Notes: generated by a model not told the origin, from the sequence alone. A stretch of 38,734 nucleotides of DNA from Bacteroidales bacterium (GCA_031263015.1 JAISGN010000013.1:1-38734); one strand, 5' to 3'. Positions 26,136-34,604 are shown, counted from the first letter of the stretch. Numbers and translations are program-made.

Positions 26136-26175
26136 ATCCGAACAGCCTTTCACTTTTGTCAAAGGCTGTTCGGAT
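26136..26175 (-). terminator. Perfect 15-bp hairpin after the TPR gene
   Basis: ATCCGAACAGCCTTT and AAAGGCTGTTCGGAT form a perfect 15-bp stem around a 10-nt loop, 20 bp after the TPR stop. No strong U-tract follows on the minus strand, so it may pause or protect RNA rather than terminate by itself. Confidence 0.55.
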
Positions 26176-26194
26176 AAATGTATATGAAGAATGA

Positions 26195-27202
26195 TTATTT
26201 GATTCCTTGAAGTTCTTTTACCTTTTTGGCATCTTCCTGTGCTCCTTTGGTGTCTTTGAGTTTCGTTTTGCAGGTTGCGCGAACTTGATACGCCTTTACA
26301 TTATTCGGATCGCTCGCAATAATGGTATCCATATCAGCAATGGCACCTTTGTAATCGTTCATTTGATATTTTGTAACGCCACGTCCGTAAATTAGATTCA
26401 TATTTGCGGTGTCCGAAGATAAGAGATTATCATAATCTTTCAGCATTTCGGCATATTTTTTCATCTTTTGATTGCAAGCCAAACGAAGAGTGTATAAATC
26501 GGCATCTTTAACTCCTAATTTTTCTGCTTCATTGCAGTCTGCTATTGCAAGGAGATAAGATTCGTCTGTCTGCAATGCAAAATTTGCTTTGGCTCTGTTG
26601 AGATATGATTCGGCGTTTGGTTTTGCATTAATGGCTGCAGTAAAGTCCGCAATCGCCAAATCAAATTGTTTATTCCTTGCATACGTTGAGCCTCTGTTTG
26701 TTAATGCATCAATGTTGTTTGGTTCTACGCTTATAACATCAGATAAATTAGCTATGTATCCTTCGTTATCATTTTGCATAAGGCAAATATTAGCCTTTTC
26801 AATCATAGCATTAATATCTTTAGGATTTAGTTTGAGGACATGATTGTAATCTTCCAGTGCAGCCTTGACGTCATTTTCCTTAACATAAGCATTTCCTCTT
26901 ATCATGAAAGCAGCAGCCACTGTGTCTATTTTTGAGATGAAATCCGTCATCTCATTTATTGTATTCACATTATTCCCTAAATTAGAATATGCAACCCCCA
27001 AATAATAATCCAAATACTCCCATGAAGGAGCTTCTTTTTGGCAATCGGCAGCCTGTTCTACCATTTTATTCCAGTCTTTCTGCTCATATAATTGAGCATA
27101 AACATCAATCCATTTATTGATAGCAGCAGCCTCTTCATTCGTTTGGGCAAAACCGCTAATGGAAATGCACAACAAGGCAAGTGTAAAAACAATTTTTTTC
27201 AT
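26195..27202 (-). CDS. Secreted tetratricopeptide-repeat protein
   Basis: The 335-residue protein has a signal peptide (MKKIVFTLALLCISISGFAQ) and about eight TPR motifs across the mature part. Examples are FMIRGNAYVKENDVKAALED, MIEKANICLMQNDNEGYIAN, LTNRGSTYARNKQFDLAIAD and YGRGVTKYQMNDYKGAIADM. TPRs form a superhelix that binds partner proteins. The location is the periplasm or outer-membrane face. No enzymatic domain or lipobox is visible and the partner is unknown. It has its own promoter at 27244-27275. Confidence 0.85.
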   Translation of the reverse strand: MKKIVFTLALLCISISGFAQTNEEAAAINKWIDVYAQLYEQKDWNKMVEQAADCQKEAPSWEYLDYYLGVAYSNLGNNVNTINEMTDFISKIDTVAAAFMIRGNAYVKENDVKAALEDYNHVLKLNPKDINAMIEKANICLMQNDNEGYIANLSDVISVEPNNIDALTNRGSTYARNKQFDLAIADFTAAINAKPNAESYLNRAKANFALQTDESYLLAIADCNEAEKLGVKDADLYTLRLACNQKMKKYAEMLKDYDNLLSSDTANMNLIYGRGVTKYQMNDYKGAIADMDTIIASDPNNVKAYQVRATCKTKLKDTKGAQEDAKKVKELQGIK

Positions 27203-27243
27203 CTTATTCTTATTTTATTATGTTATATTCTAATAAAGAACTG

Positions 27244-27275
27244 CAAAAATACAAATTTATTTTATTGCAGCCAAA
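27244..27275 (-). promoter_or_regulatory. Predicted promoter of the TPR gene
   Basis: TATTTTTG (complement of 27244-27251) fits TAnnTTTG, with TTTG at the complement of 27272-27275 about 20 bp upstream as the -33 element. Confidence 0.55.
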
Positions 27276-27288
27276 CCGTATACTATTT

Positions 27289-27948
27289 TTAGTAAAATTC
27301 AATGTAAGTGATAGGCTTCCCTTTTGCAAGATAGATTGATTCGTAAAACGTCTTTATCTCTTTCGCTTCCATCATTTGGTCATAGGCATAAAGATTATCG
27401 GTGTTAAACAGAACTTTTTTGTGATTTGGAAGTAATACTTCGTTCAATGTGTAATCGTAAAGTTCGTAACTATCGGTTTTAAGGTGAATTATGCCATTCG
27501 GTTTTAAGATTTTGCCGTAACGAATCAAGAAACGTAGAGATGTAAGTCGCTTATTAGGTTTTTTAAGTTGCGGATCGGGAAAGGTAATCCATATTTCATC
27601 CACTTCGTTTGCAGCAAAACAAAATTCTATCAGTTGAATATGAGTACGAATAAAAGCAATATTGGTCAGGTTTCCCTCTTGAGCAGTTTTTAATCCCCTC
27701 CACATTCTTGCTCCTTTTATATCAATACCTATAAAGTTCTTTTGCGGATATTTTTTTGCCAATCCTACCGAATACTCTCCCTTACCGCAGCCCAATTCCA
27801 ACACAATCGAATTGTTATTCTTAAAAAACATTTCTCGCCAATGCCCTTTGAGCGGAAACATGTCTTGCATCAGGTCTCCGTATTGAGGTTGGAACAGATT
27901 GGGAAAGGTATTATTTTCTGCGAAACGCTCTAATTTGTTTTTTGCCAT
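27289..27948 (-). CDS. trmB: tRNA (guanine-N7-)-methyltransferase
   Basis: TrmB methylates G46 in the variable loop of tRNA using SAM. The 219-residue protein shows VLELGCGKGEYSVGLAKKYP (SAM-binding motif I), NFIGIDIKGARMWRGLK, IWITFPDPQLKKPNKRL (the conserved FPDPxxKxxHxKRR-type motif, slightly altered) and HLKTDSYELYDYTLNEV. The gene starts 23 nt after the META-domain lipoprotein and probably shares its transcript. Confidence 0.96.
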   Translation of the reverse strand: MAKNKLERFAENNTFPNLFQPQYGDLMQDMFPLKGHWREMFFKNNNSIVLELGCGKGEYSVGLAKKYPQKNFIGIDIKGARMWRGLKTAQEGNLTNIAFIRTHIQLIEFCFAANEVDEIWITFPDPQLKKPNKRLTSLRFLIRYGKILKPNGIIHLKTDSYELYDYTLNEVLLPNHKKVLFNTDNLYAYDQMMEAKEIKTFYESIYLAKGKPITYIEFY

Positions 27949-27971
27949 AGACTTTGATAAATGGATATAAT

Positions 27972-28427
27972 CTATTGCGCTGAGAAAGTAAGCAATATGT
28001 TTTCTCCTTTGCGTAAATACAATTTGCTTTCTTGAATTAAATAATTATCTACCCTGTTCAGATTTTTCAAAAAGTCGTCTTCAATCTGCATATAGGTAGG
28101 AGGACACATCCTTTTTGTTGTTGCAATTTGCGAAAACGTCATTTGGTCTTTTTTTATCTCTACTTTGCCGAAATAACGATTGCATGCAGCGTAGCCACTG
28201 ACGTTTTTAGACTCTTCATCTATTATAAGCGTAACCTGTTTTTTGTCTTCATCACGCTGAACTTTCTTAGCATTGATTTTAGTCAGTATCCAAGATGTTT
28301 CATAAAGGCTTTTACTTTCTTGGTTATTAACGTTGCCACCATTATTATCAACAATCTTTTTGGAACAACCCACACTTATCATCAGCATTGCCGACATTGC
28401 TAAAATGAAAATACGTTTCATATACAT
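27972..28427 (-). CDS. META-domain (HslJ-like) lipoprotein
   Basis: The 151-residue protein has a lipoprotein signal ending LMISVGC (Cys21), a short Asn-rich linker, and one META/HslJ domain: SWILTKINAKKVQRDEDKKQ, LIIDEESKNVSGYAACNRYFGKVE with the typical G-x-x-x-CNxxxG pattern, FSQIATTKRMCPPTYMQIEDDFL and a final YLRKGENILLTFSAQ. META proteins are cell-envelope proteins linked to heat or antibiotic stress in some species. The role here is not determined. Met3 is an alternative start. Confidence 0.87.
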   Translation of the reverse strand: MYMKRIFILAMSAMLMISVGCSKKIVDNNGGNVNNQESKSLYETSWILTKINAKKVQRDEDKKQVTLIIDEESKNVSGYAACNRYFGKVEIKKDQMTFSQIATTKRMCPPTYMQIEDDFLKNLNRVDNYLIQESKLYLRKGENILLTFSAQ

Positions 28428-28445
28428 TGTTATGATTTAAGGCTG

Positions 28446-28453
28446 CAAAGATA
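28446..28453 (-). promoter_or_regulatory. Predicted promoter of META lipoprotein-trmB
   Basis: TATCTTTG on the minus strand matches TAnnTTTG, 18 bp upstream of the lipoprotein start. Confidence 0.5.
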
Positions 28454-28516
28454 TGAAAAAAAATTACAAGTCAAAGGCTTTCAAATATGATTATATGATG
28501 TGATATAAGTGTGGCA

Positions 28517-28546
28517 TTGGCTTTTAGTAAAATTTATGTACTTTTG
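28517..28546 (+). promoter_or_regulatory. Predicted promoter of PSP1-gldH
   Basis: TACTTTTG at 28539-28546 fits TAnnTTTG. TTG at 28517-28519 is spaced 19 bp upstream. The start codon follows 35 bp later. Confidence 0.6.
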
Positions 28547-28581
28547 CAAGCAGTAAAACTAAATAAAATCAATTTGTTGTA

Positions 28582-29736
28582 ATGGATAACGAAATTATTA
28601 TAAGCGAAGATACTAATATAAACACACAAAATAATACCACAGAAGACGTTTCAATGGATGAAGATACTTCCATAAAACGCCGTAACTATGAACCTTCGGA
28701 ATTTATTCAAAGAGGATGTTGTCAATGTCCTACTGCATACACTCCAATATCAAAGAAGGAACTTAACAGTTGTTCAAAACTCAATGTCCATAATTGGATT
28801 AGCAAAATAAATATCCCTTTTCATGAGGATGTATTCAAGTTTGTTGAGGTTAGATTCAAGAGCTCTCATAAGGCTTTTTTCCATGTGCCGGACGGATTGG
28901 AATTAACTGAAGGTGATGTGGTAACTGTTGAAGGTACTCCTGGGCATGACATCGGTATTGTAACGCTTTGTGGGGAATTATGCAGGATTCAGATGAAGCG
29001 AAAGCGTGTTTCAACCAACGGCGATAAGATAAAAAAACTTTATAGGCGGGCTACGGCAACAGATATTGAGAAATGGGCTAATGCTATGAGAAGAGAAGAT
29101 TCGGCAATATCTCAAACCAGAACATTAGTAAGGCAATTCAATCTTGATATGAAGATAAACGATGTGGAATATCAGGGCGATGACAGCAAAGCAATCTTTT
29201 ATTATACGGCTGATGACAGAGTTGATTTTCGCCAATTGATAAAAGCGTTGGCTGATGTCTTTCATGTAAAAATTGAAATGAAGCAAATCGGAGCAAGACA
29301 GGAAGCAAGCAAACTCGGAGGCATAGGAACGTGCGGACGAGAGCTGTGTTGCTGTACATGGATGAACAATTTCCATTCCGTAAATACCGCAGTAGCGCGC
29401 ACACAACAAATAATGTCCAATCCAAGCAAACTTACAGGGCAATGCGGCAAACTTAAATGTTGCTTAAACTATGAATATGACGTATATGCTGACGCATTGG
29501 AAGAATTTCCCAAAGAATCGATATCATTATATACGGATAAAGGCAAGGCGAACTATGTTAAGATGGATGTATTTCGCAAGTTAATGTGGTATTCTTATGC
29601 GGATAGTCAGCGTATTGTGCCGTTACACTTGAAGGATGTCAGGTTTATAATTGATAAGAACAAGAAAAATCAGAAGGTTAAGGACTTGGAATCTTTTGAG
29701 GTTAAGTTTGATACCCCTAAGACCATACAGGAATAA
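28582..29736 (+). CDS. PSP1-domain (RicT-like) protein
   Basis: The 384-residue protein has an acidic, disordered N-terminus (1-40), a cysteine pair GCCQC at 45-50, and then the PSP1 domain: FVEVRFKSSHKAFFHVPD, DVVTVEGTPGHDIGIVTLCG, FQLIKALADVFHVKIEMKQIGARQ-like region, and the cysteine-rich LGGIGTCGRELCCCTWM and LTGQCGKLKCCLNYE. RicT/YaaT in Bacillus carries iron-sulfur clusters in a complex acting on RNA decay and development, and the conserved cysteines fit cluster binding. The role in Bacteroidota is not settled. gldH follows after 1 nt, so the two are translationally linked. Confidence 0.88.
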   Translation: MDNEIIISEDTNINTQNNTTEDVSMDEDTSIKRRNYEPSEFIQRGCCQCPTAYTPISKKELNSCSKLNVHNWISKINIPFHEDVFKFVEVRFKSSHKAFFHVPDGLELTEGDVVTVEGTPGHDIGIVTLCGELCRIQMKRKRVSTNGDKIKKLYRRATATDIEKWANAMRREDSAISQTRTLVRQFNLDMKINDVEYQGDDSKAIFYYTADDRVDFRQLIKALADVFHVKIEMKQIGARQEASKLGGIGTCGRELCCCTWMNNFHSVNTAVARTQQIMSNPSKLTGQCGKLKCCLNYEYDVYADALEEFPKESISLYTDKGKANYVKMDVFRKLMWYSYADSQRIVPLHLKDVRFIIDKNKKNQKVKDLESFEVKFDTPKTIQE

Positions 29737-29737
29737 T

Positions 29738-30211
29738 ATGAAACGCCGTTTTATTTTTCTCTTCTTTGCTTTTATTTTTTTATTATCTTGTAACGATAAT
29801 GTGTTGTTTGATAAGAATGAAAGCATACCTAATGATACTTGGGCGATGAGCCGCAAACTCTCATTTGAAGTCAATGTTAAGGACACTCTAACCAACTATG
29901 ATTTCGCTATAAACTTCCGTCACACCACCAAATACCCGTATTCAAACGCCTTATTCTTCATTACGACATTTTATCCCGACAATTCCGTGACACAAAAGGA
30001 CACAATAGAATGCATTGTTGCCGATAGCAACGGCGTATGGACAGGCAAGGGCAGCGGCAACCTTAAAGACAATCGTTTCAGATTTGCTCGCAGCGTCCGT
30101 TTTCCTCGTAGCGGCAGATACACATTTGAGATTGAGCAGGCAACACGTGATACAAATCTCGCAGGAGTAAGCGATGTCGGTTTGCATATTGAATCCGTCC
30201 GCACAAAGTAA
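29738..30211 (+). CDS. gldH: Gliding motility lipoprotein GldH
   Basis: GldH is a lipoprotein required for gliding in flavobacteria and is present in many non-gliding Bacteroidota. The chosen ATG (29738) gives 157 residues with a lipoprotein signal (MKRRFIFLFFAFIFLLSC, Cys18). Family features include NDTWAMSRKLSFEVNVKDT, YDFAINFRHTTKYPYSNALFF and FARSVRFPRSGRYTFEIEQATRD. The frame is open upstream inside PSP1, but only this start yields the signal peptide. Codons 2-8 coincide with one 21-bp brick of the intergenic arrays: core AAACGCCGTTT and linker TATTTTTCTC. No other gld genes are in the window, so motility is not implied. Confidence 0.88.
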   Translation: MKRRFIFLFFAFIFLLSCNDNVLFDKNESIPNDTWAMSRKLSFEVNVKDTLTNYDFAINFRHTTKYPYSNALFFITTFYPDNSVTQKDTIECIVADSNGVWTGKGSGNLKDNRFRFARSVRFPRSGRYTFEIEQATRDTNLAGVSDVGLHIESVRTK

Positions 30212-30247
30212 AGTTTTATTTTTTTTAAATCTGATTTCATTTTTCTA

Positions 30248-30363
30248 AAACGCTGTTTCGTTAGAACAAAACAGCGTTTCGTAAAAACATAATGTCAGTG
30301 CGACACGCACAAATTACATTTGCTCTTGATGCAACGCCGTTTTACACGCATAAACCTGCATTT
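30248..30363. repeat. Array H: six cores phased at 21 bp
   Basis: Centres lie at 30253 (AAACGCTGTTT), 30274 (AAACAGCGTTT), 30295 (TAATGTCAGTG), 30316 (AAATTACATTT), 30337 (CAACGCCGTTT) and 30358 (AACCTGCATTT), all 21 bp apart. The first two form an 11-bp perfect stem that may terminate the PSP1-gldH transcript. The right end abuts the promoter of the next operon. Confidence 0.85.
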
Positions 30364-30386
30364 TAACCTGATGAAATAAAAATTTG

Positions 30387-30394
30387 TACCTTTG
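30387..30394 (+). promoter_or_regulatory. Predicted promoter of DUF2148-serS-meaB-lptG
   Basis: TACCTTTG fits TAnnTTTG, 33 bp before the start codon at 30428. Confidence 0.5.
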
Positions 30395-30427
30395 CAATCA
30401 TAATTTATTAACTTAATACTATGCCTT

Positions 30428-30946
30428 ATGATTATAAGAGAAAGAGAAATCAGATATGAAACGGCGTTAAAAGTCGCTCAAAGGATGCTTACCGCTGCCA
30501 GAACAGCACCTAAAGCCTGCGGAATTGATAATTTGAGGCTCGGAATCGCTACAATGGAAGACATAGATACTATTTCAAAAAAATTAAAAGAGATTTACGA
30601 GGAAAAGAAACTTGAATTCCTGTTGCGGGACAGCGAGAATATTCTGGCGGCTCAGTGTTTGGTGATGATAGGATGCAAGAATGTGCCGACAGGGCTTGAT
30701 TGTGCTTATTGCGGATTTGATACCTGTGGAGCGAAACCTGCAAGCGTACCTTGTTTCTTTGCTACTCACGATTTGGGACTTGCTATCGGCAGTGCGGTAT
30801 CGGTTGCTTCCGATGCCAAAGTTGATACCCGAGTAATGTTTTCGGTAGGTCTTGCAATCACTGCCCTTAATATTATGGAGGATTGCGATTATTGTTTGGC
30901 GATACCTGTTTCCATAAGCGGCAAAAACCCTTTCTTTGACAGATAA
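30428..30946 (+). CDS. DUF2148 ferredoxin-like domain protein
   Basis: The 172-residue protein matches the DUF2148 pattern: TALKVAQRMLTAARTAPKACGIDNL near the start, VMIGCKNVPTGLDCAYCGFDTCGAK with clustered cysteines that could hold an iron-sulfur cluster, and CFFATHDLGLAIGSAVSVASDAKVDTRVMFSVG. The first part resembles the FMN-binding region of nitroreductases, but no catalytic function is established. Another ATG at 30421 is out of frame. serS follows after 15 nt. Confidence 0.8.
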   Translation: MIIREREIRYETALKVAQRMLTAARTAPKACGIDNLRLGIATMEDIDTISKKLKEIYEEKKLEFLLRDSENILAAQCLVMIGCKNVPTGLDCAYCGFDTCGAKPASVPCFFATHDLGLAIGSAVSVASDAKVDTRVMFSVGLAITALNIMEDCDYCLAIPVSISGKNPFFDR

Positions 30947-30961
30947 TAAAACAACAACAGA

Positions 30962-32236
30962 ATGTTACAACTTAATATAATAAAAGAATGCCGTCAGCAG
31001 GTGATAGAACGCCTTTCGGTGAAAAATTTCCCTGATGCCGAGCTTCGCATTGACCGTATCATTGCTCTGGATGCAAAACGCAGAGAATTGCAAAAGGCAT
31101 TTGATGACACCAAAGCCGTTTCCAATCAGTTGGCAAAGCAGATAGGGGTGATGATAAAAGAAGGTAAGACTGCAGAAGCGGACAAAATCAAGATGCAAAC
31201 GGCGGAATATAAACTCAAAGAGAAGGAATATTCCGATGAATTGACGGATGTGGAAATGCAATTGAATGCTTCGTTGCTGGAAATCCCTAATCTGCCGCAT
31301 TCTTCCGTGCCAACAGGTAAATCTTCCGAAGATAACGAAGTGGTAAGTCAATGGGGAGAAGTGCCGAAACTTGATTCAGATGCTTTATGTCATTGGGATA
31401 TTTGCGAGAAATATGATATCGTTGATTTCGCTCTTGGCAACAAGATAACAGGGGCTGGTTTCCCTGTCTATAAAGGTAAAGGTGCGAAATTGCAACGCTC
31501 TTTGATAAGTTTCTTTCTTGACAGGGCTACGGCGAATGGCTTTTTGGAAGTGCAGCCTCCTTTGATGGTTAATGAGCAATCGGCACTTGCGACCGGGCAA
31601 TTGCCCGATAAAGATGGGCAAATGTACTTTGTGAGCGAGGATAAATTGTTTCTGATTCCTACTGCTGAGGTTCCCGTAACTAATATATTCAGAGATGAAA
31701 TTCTAAACGAGAAAGATTTCCCTGTAAAGCGATGTGCTTACTCCCAATGCTTTCGTCGTGAAGCCGGTTCTTACGGAAAAGATGTCAGAGGCTTGAATCG
31801 TCTTCACCAATTTGACAAAGTGGAGATTGTAGTCGTAGAACATCCCGACAGGTCTTATGAACAATTGGAGCAAATGAAGGCTCATGTTAGCGGATTGCTG
31901 GAATCGTTGGAACTTCCTTACAGAATCTTGCGTTTATGCGGCGGAGATATGTCTTTTACTTCGGCTTTGACTTTTGATTTTGAGGTTTTCTCGGCGGCAC
32001 AGGGGCGTTGGTTGGAAGTAAGCAGTGTTTCAAACTTTGAAACCTTTCAATCTAATAGAATGAAACTTCGTTTTAAAAATTCGGAAGGCAAGAATAGTCT
32101 TGCTCATACCTTGAATGGTTCTGCTCTTGCTTTGCCTCGTATCGTTGCGGCTTTGCTTGAAAACAATCAAACCAAAGAAGGAATACGCATTCCGAAGGCT
32201 CTGCAACCTTATACGGGCTTTGATATTCTTTATTAG
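30962..32236 (+). CDS. serS: Seryl-tRNA synthetase
   Basis: SerRS attaches serine to tRNA-Ser and to the selenocysteine tRNA where present. The 424-residue protein has the N-terminal antiparallel coiled-coil arm (about 25-105) that contacts the long variable arm of tRNA. The class II core follows: LSFF-like FLDRATANGFLEVQPPLMVN, LIPTAEVPVTNIFRDEI, CFRREAGSYGKDVRGLNRLHQFDKVE (motif 2), and AQGRWLEVSSVSNFETFQSNRMKLRF with HTLNGSALALPRIVAALLEN (motif 3). Confidence 0.98.
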   Translation: MLQLNIIKECRQQVIERLSVKNFPDAELRIDRIIALDAKRRELQKAFDDTKAVSNQLAKQIGVMIKEGKTAEADKIKMQTAEYKLKEKEYSDELTDVEMQLNASLLEIPNLPHSSVPTGKSSEDNEVVSQWGEVPKLDSDALCHWDICEKYDIVDFALGNKITGAGFPVYKGKGAKLQRSLISFFLDRATANGFLEVQPPLMVNEQSALATGQLPDKDGQMYFVSEDKLFLIPTAEVPVTNIFRDEILNEKDFPVKRCAYSQCFRREAGSYGKDVRGLNRLHQFDKVEIVVVEHPDRSYEQLEQMKAHVSGLLESLELPYRILRLCGGDMSFTSALTFDFEVFSAAQGRWLEVSSVSNFETFQSNRMKLRFKNSEGKNSLAHTLNGSALALPRIVAALLENNQTKEGIRIPKALQPYTGFDILY

Positions 32237-32253
32237 CCATTAAATATTAACAG

Positions 32254-33348
32254 ATGTACGATAAAATAATAGATAACAACAATCCGCATTCAAATCTTAA
32301 AGTTCAGCCGCCGATAAATCAACCTTCACAGATAAATAAAGAGTGTTTGGCTCACTTGAAACCAAAGAAGAGGAGCGTGGAAGAATATGTCGGCGGTATT
32401 CTTGAAGGTAATCGCACTATTTTATCACAAGCCATCACGCTGGTTGAAAGTTCTCTGTACGAGCATCAGCACATGGCGCAGCAGATAATTGAGAAGTGTT
32501 TGCCGTATGCAGGTAAAAGCATACGCGTAGGCATAACCGGAGTGCCGGGAGTTGGTAAAAGCACAACGATAGAGGCATTGGGTACAAGTCTTACGGCGAA
32601 AGGACATCGTCTTGCCGTACTTGCTATTGACCCGAGCAGTGAAAAGACCAAAGGCTCAATACTTGGCGACAAGACACGTATGGAAACGCTTGCCAATGAC
32701 CCCAATTCATTCATTCGTCCTTCTCCTTCTGCCGGTTCATTAGGAGGTGTTGCCCGCAAAACGAGAGAAATAATTGTGCTTTGTGAGGCTGCCGGTTTTG
32801 ATATTGTATTTGTGGAGACTGTTGGCGTAGGTCAGAGTGAGGTTGCAGTGGCTTCTATGGTTGATTTCTTCTTACTGTTGCAGCTTGCTAACGCCGGTGA
32901 TGAGTTGCAGGGCATTAAACGCGGCATAATGGAGATGGCGGATGCTATTTCTATCAATAAGGCTGACGGAGACAATAAACAACTTTGCGAACTGGCAGCT
33001 CAGCAGTATAGAAATGCGTTGGCTCTTTTTCCTGCTTCGGAATCCGGTTGGAAACCTGTGGTTTTTACTTCTTCTGCTTACACTCTTGAAGGCATAGACA
33101 AGATATGGGAAAATGTTACAAAGTACGTACAGATTACAAAAGCCAATGGGTATTTTGAGAGCAAGAGAAATGAACAGAATTTGAGGATTCTTTCCGAAAC
33201 AATAGACTTTTATTTGAAGGAAGGCTTTTATAATAACGACAAGATAAAAGATTTGCTTGAGAAAAGCCGACAGGATGTGCTTGCAAACAAGATTAGTGCA
33301 TACGTGGCGGCACAAAATCTTGTTCGGGAGTATTTTCAAACAAAATAA
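32254..33348 (+). CDS. meaB: MeaB/ArgK GTPase, methylmalonyl-CoA mutase chaperone
   Basis: MeaB binds B12-dependent methylmalonyl-CoA mutase, gates adenosylcobalamin loading and protects the enzyme from inactivation using GTP. The 364-residue G3E-type GTPase shows VGITGVPGVGKSTTIEALG (P-loop, about 92-110), LAVLAIDPSSEKTKGSILGDKTRM, IRPSPSAGSLGGVARKTRE, FDIVFVETVGVGQSEVAVASM (switch II/Walker B) and ISINKADGDNK (base-recognition NKxD). A roughly 40-residue N-terminal extension with no clear motif precedes the domain. It fits functionally with the mce-mmd operon and the B12 uptake locus elsewhere in the window. Confidence 0.95.
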   Translation: MYDKIIDNNNPHSNLKVQPPINQPSQINKECLAHLKPKKRSVEEYVGGILEGNRTILSQAITLVESSLYEHQHMAQQIIEKCLPYAGKSIRVGITGVPGVGKSTTIEALGTSLTAKGHRLAVLAIDPSSEKTKGSILGDKTRMETLANDPNSFIRPSPSAGSLGGVARKTREIIVLCEAAGFDIVFVETVGVGQSEVAVASMVDFFLLLQLANAGDELQGIKRGIMEMADAISINKADGDNKQLCELAAQQYRNALALFPASESGWKPVVFTSSAYTLEGIDKIWENVTKYVQITKANGYFESKRNEQNLRILSETIDFYLKEGFYNNDKIKDLLEKSRQDVLANKISAYVAAQNLVREYFQTK

Positions 33349-33376
33349 ATTGCCGAAAATTCTACTGATATAATAG

Positions 33377-34486
33377 ATGAAGACAAAGAAGAGCCGTAAA
33401 TTTATCACAATATTAGACCTATATATAATAAAGAAACTTATTGCGACATTCGTTGTTGCAATTGCGCTGATTATTGCAGTGGTTATAATGTTTGATTTGG
33501 CTCAAAAATTGGATGATTTCATTCAAAACAAAGTGCCTTTGTCCAAAATAATCTTCGATTACTACCTTAACTACATTCCGAACTTTGCAAATATGTTCGG
33601 ATACCTTTTCTTCTTCATTGCAGTTATCTTTGTAACCTCAAGACTTGCCGCAAGAACGGAGATAATCGCCATTTTGAGCGGAGGAATTTCGTTTTTGCGA
33701 TTACTGCGTCCCTTTATATTTACGGCTTTGCTGGTTGCAATCTTCAATTTGTTTCTTACCAATTTTGTTCTTCCTCATGTAAATAAAAACAGATTAGAGT
33801 TTGAGCGGGTGTATTACCGTAATCCTTACAAGAACAATCTTTATAATATCCACATTCAACTTAGTAAAGGCAAATATGTTTATGTCCAGCGATTTGATAA
33901 CGTTCGCAATACCGGTTATCGCTTTACCGAAGAGATTTTTTCCGATAACACCGACTCAATTAGGAGCAAACTTTCTGCCGACCTTTTAATTTATGACAGC
34001 GTTCGCAAGCAATGGTTGGTGGAAAACTGGATTTACCGCACCATAAACGGCAAATACGAAACAATGACAAGAGGTTATCGCAAGTCAATAAACCTTTCAA
34101 TGAAGCCGAATGACTTTAATATCGGCACAATTAAGCCTGAAACATTGACGAATAAGGCTTTGAATGCAAAAATTGACGAGGAGCGTATGCGAGGCTCTAA
34201 GTTGGTGCGAATATTAGAGGTGGAAAAATATCAGAGACTTATTAATCCGTTAGCGTATTTGGTTTTAACTTTTATTGGGGTGTCTTTATCCTGTCGTAAA
34301 ACGCGAGGAGGCACCGGCTTACACTTGGCTGCCGGAATAGGAATGGCATTTGCATTCATTATTATAATGAAAGCGACAACCGTAATGGCAACACAATCAA
34401 CACTTCATCCTGCATTATCAATAGGTTTTCCTATAATATTATTTTTTATTGCATCATTGTTTTTGATAAAGCAAGCCCCAAAATAA
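33377..34486 (+). CDS. lptG: LPS export permease LptG/YjgP-YjgQ family
   Basis: This inner-membrane protein is one of the permease subunits that extract lipopolysaccharide and feed it to the Lpt bridge. The 369-residue protein has three N-terminal membrane segments (about 16-38, 55-78, 97-120), a periplasmic beta-jellyroll part (about 125-285: NRLEFERVYYRNPYKNNLYN, GKYVYVQRFDNVRNTGYRF) and three C-terminal segments (about 292-312, 318-338, 343-363). LptF and LptG cannot be told apart with certainty here, so the symbol is a best guess. It closes the DUF2148-serS-meaB run. Confidence 0.85.
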   Translation: MKTKKSRKFITILDLYIIKKLIATFVVAIALIIAVVIMFDLAQKLDDFIQNKVPLSKIIFDYYLNYIPNFANMFGYLFFFIAVIFVTSRLAARTEIIAILSGGISFLRLLRPFIFTALLVAIFNLFLTNFVLPHVNKNRLEFERVYYRNPYKNNLYNIHIQLSKGKYVYVQRFDNVRNTGYRFTEEIFSDNTDSIRSKLSADLLIYDSVRKQWLVENWIYRTINGKYETMTRGYRKSINLSMKPNDFNIGTIKPETLTNKALNAKIDEERMRGSKLVRILEVEKYQRLINPLAYLVLTFIGVSLSCRKTRGGTGLHLAAGIGMAFAFIIIMKATTVMATQSTLHPALSIGFPIILFFIASLFLIKQAPK

Positions 34487-34509
34487 AGATTGGTTTTTTG
34501 AGTATGTCG

Positions 34510-34604
34510 CACAGACATTATTTCCCGACCAAAGGCTATTGTATAAAAATGAAAGGCTATTTGGTTTTTGCGAAACAGCCTTTCATTCGCACAAAACCCC
34601 GTTT
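34510..34604. repeat. Array I: five cores phased at 21 bp
   Basis: Centres lie at 34515 (CACAGACATTA), 34536 (AAAGGCTATTG), 34557 (AAAGGCTATTT), 34578 (AAACAGCCTTT) and 34599 (AAACCCCGTTT), all 21 bp apart. The third and fourth cores form a stem with one mismatch that could terminate the lptG transcript. The array marks the edge between the housekeeping region and the AT-rich right end. Confidence 0.88.

Larger units (their letters stand above)
26092..26175. repeat. Array G: four cores phased at 21 bp, convergent gap
   Basis: Centres lie at 26103 (AAACGCCGTTT), 26124 (AAACGGCGTTT), 26145 (GAACAGCCTTT) and 26166 (AAAGGCTGTTC), all 21 bp apart. Adjacent cores are paired by complementarity, giving two perfect hairpins. 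It lies between the 3' ends of mrp (plus) and the TPR gene (minus). Confidence 0.92.

Noticed and set aside
29651-29737. Upstream extension of gldH inside the PSP1 gene
   Set aside because: It overlaps PSP1 out of frame. The ATG at 29738 gives a standard lipoprotein signal.
30459-30469. AAACGGCGTTA inside the DUF2148 gene as a further array core
   Set aside because: It is one base off the grid of array H, has no neighbouring cores and lies within coding sequence. Probably coincidence.
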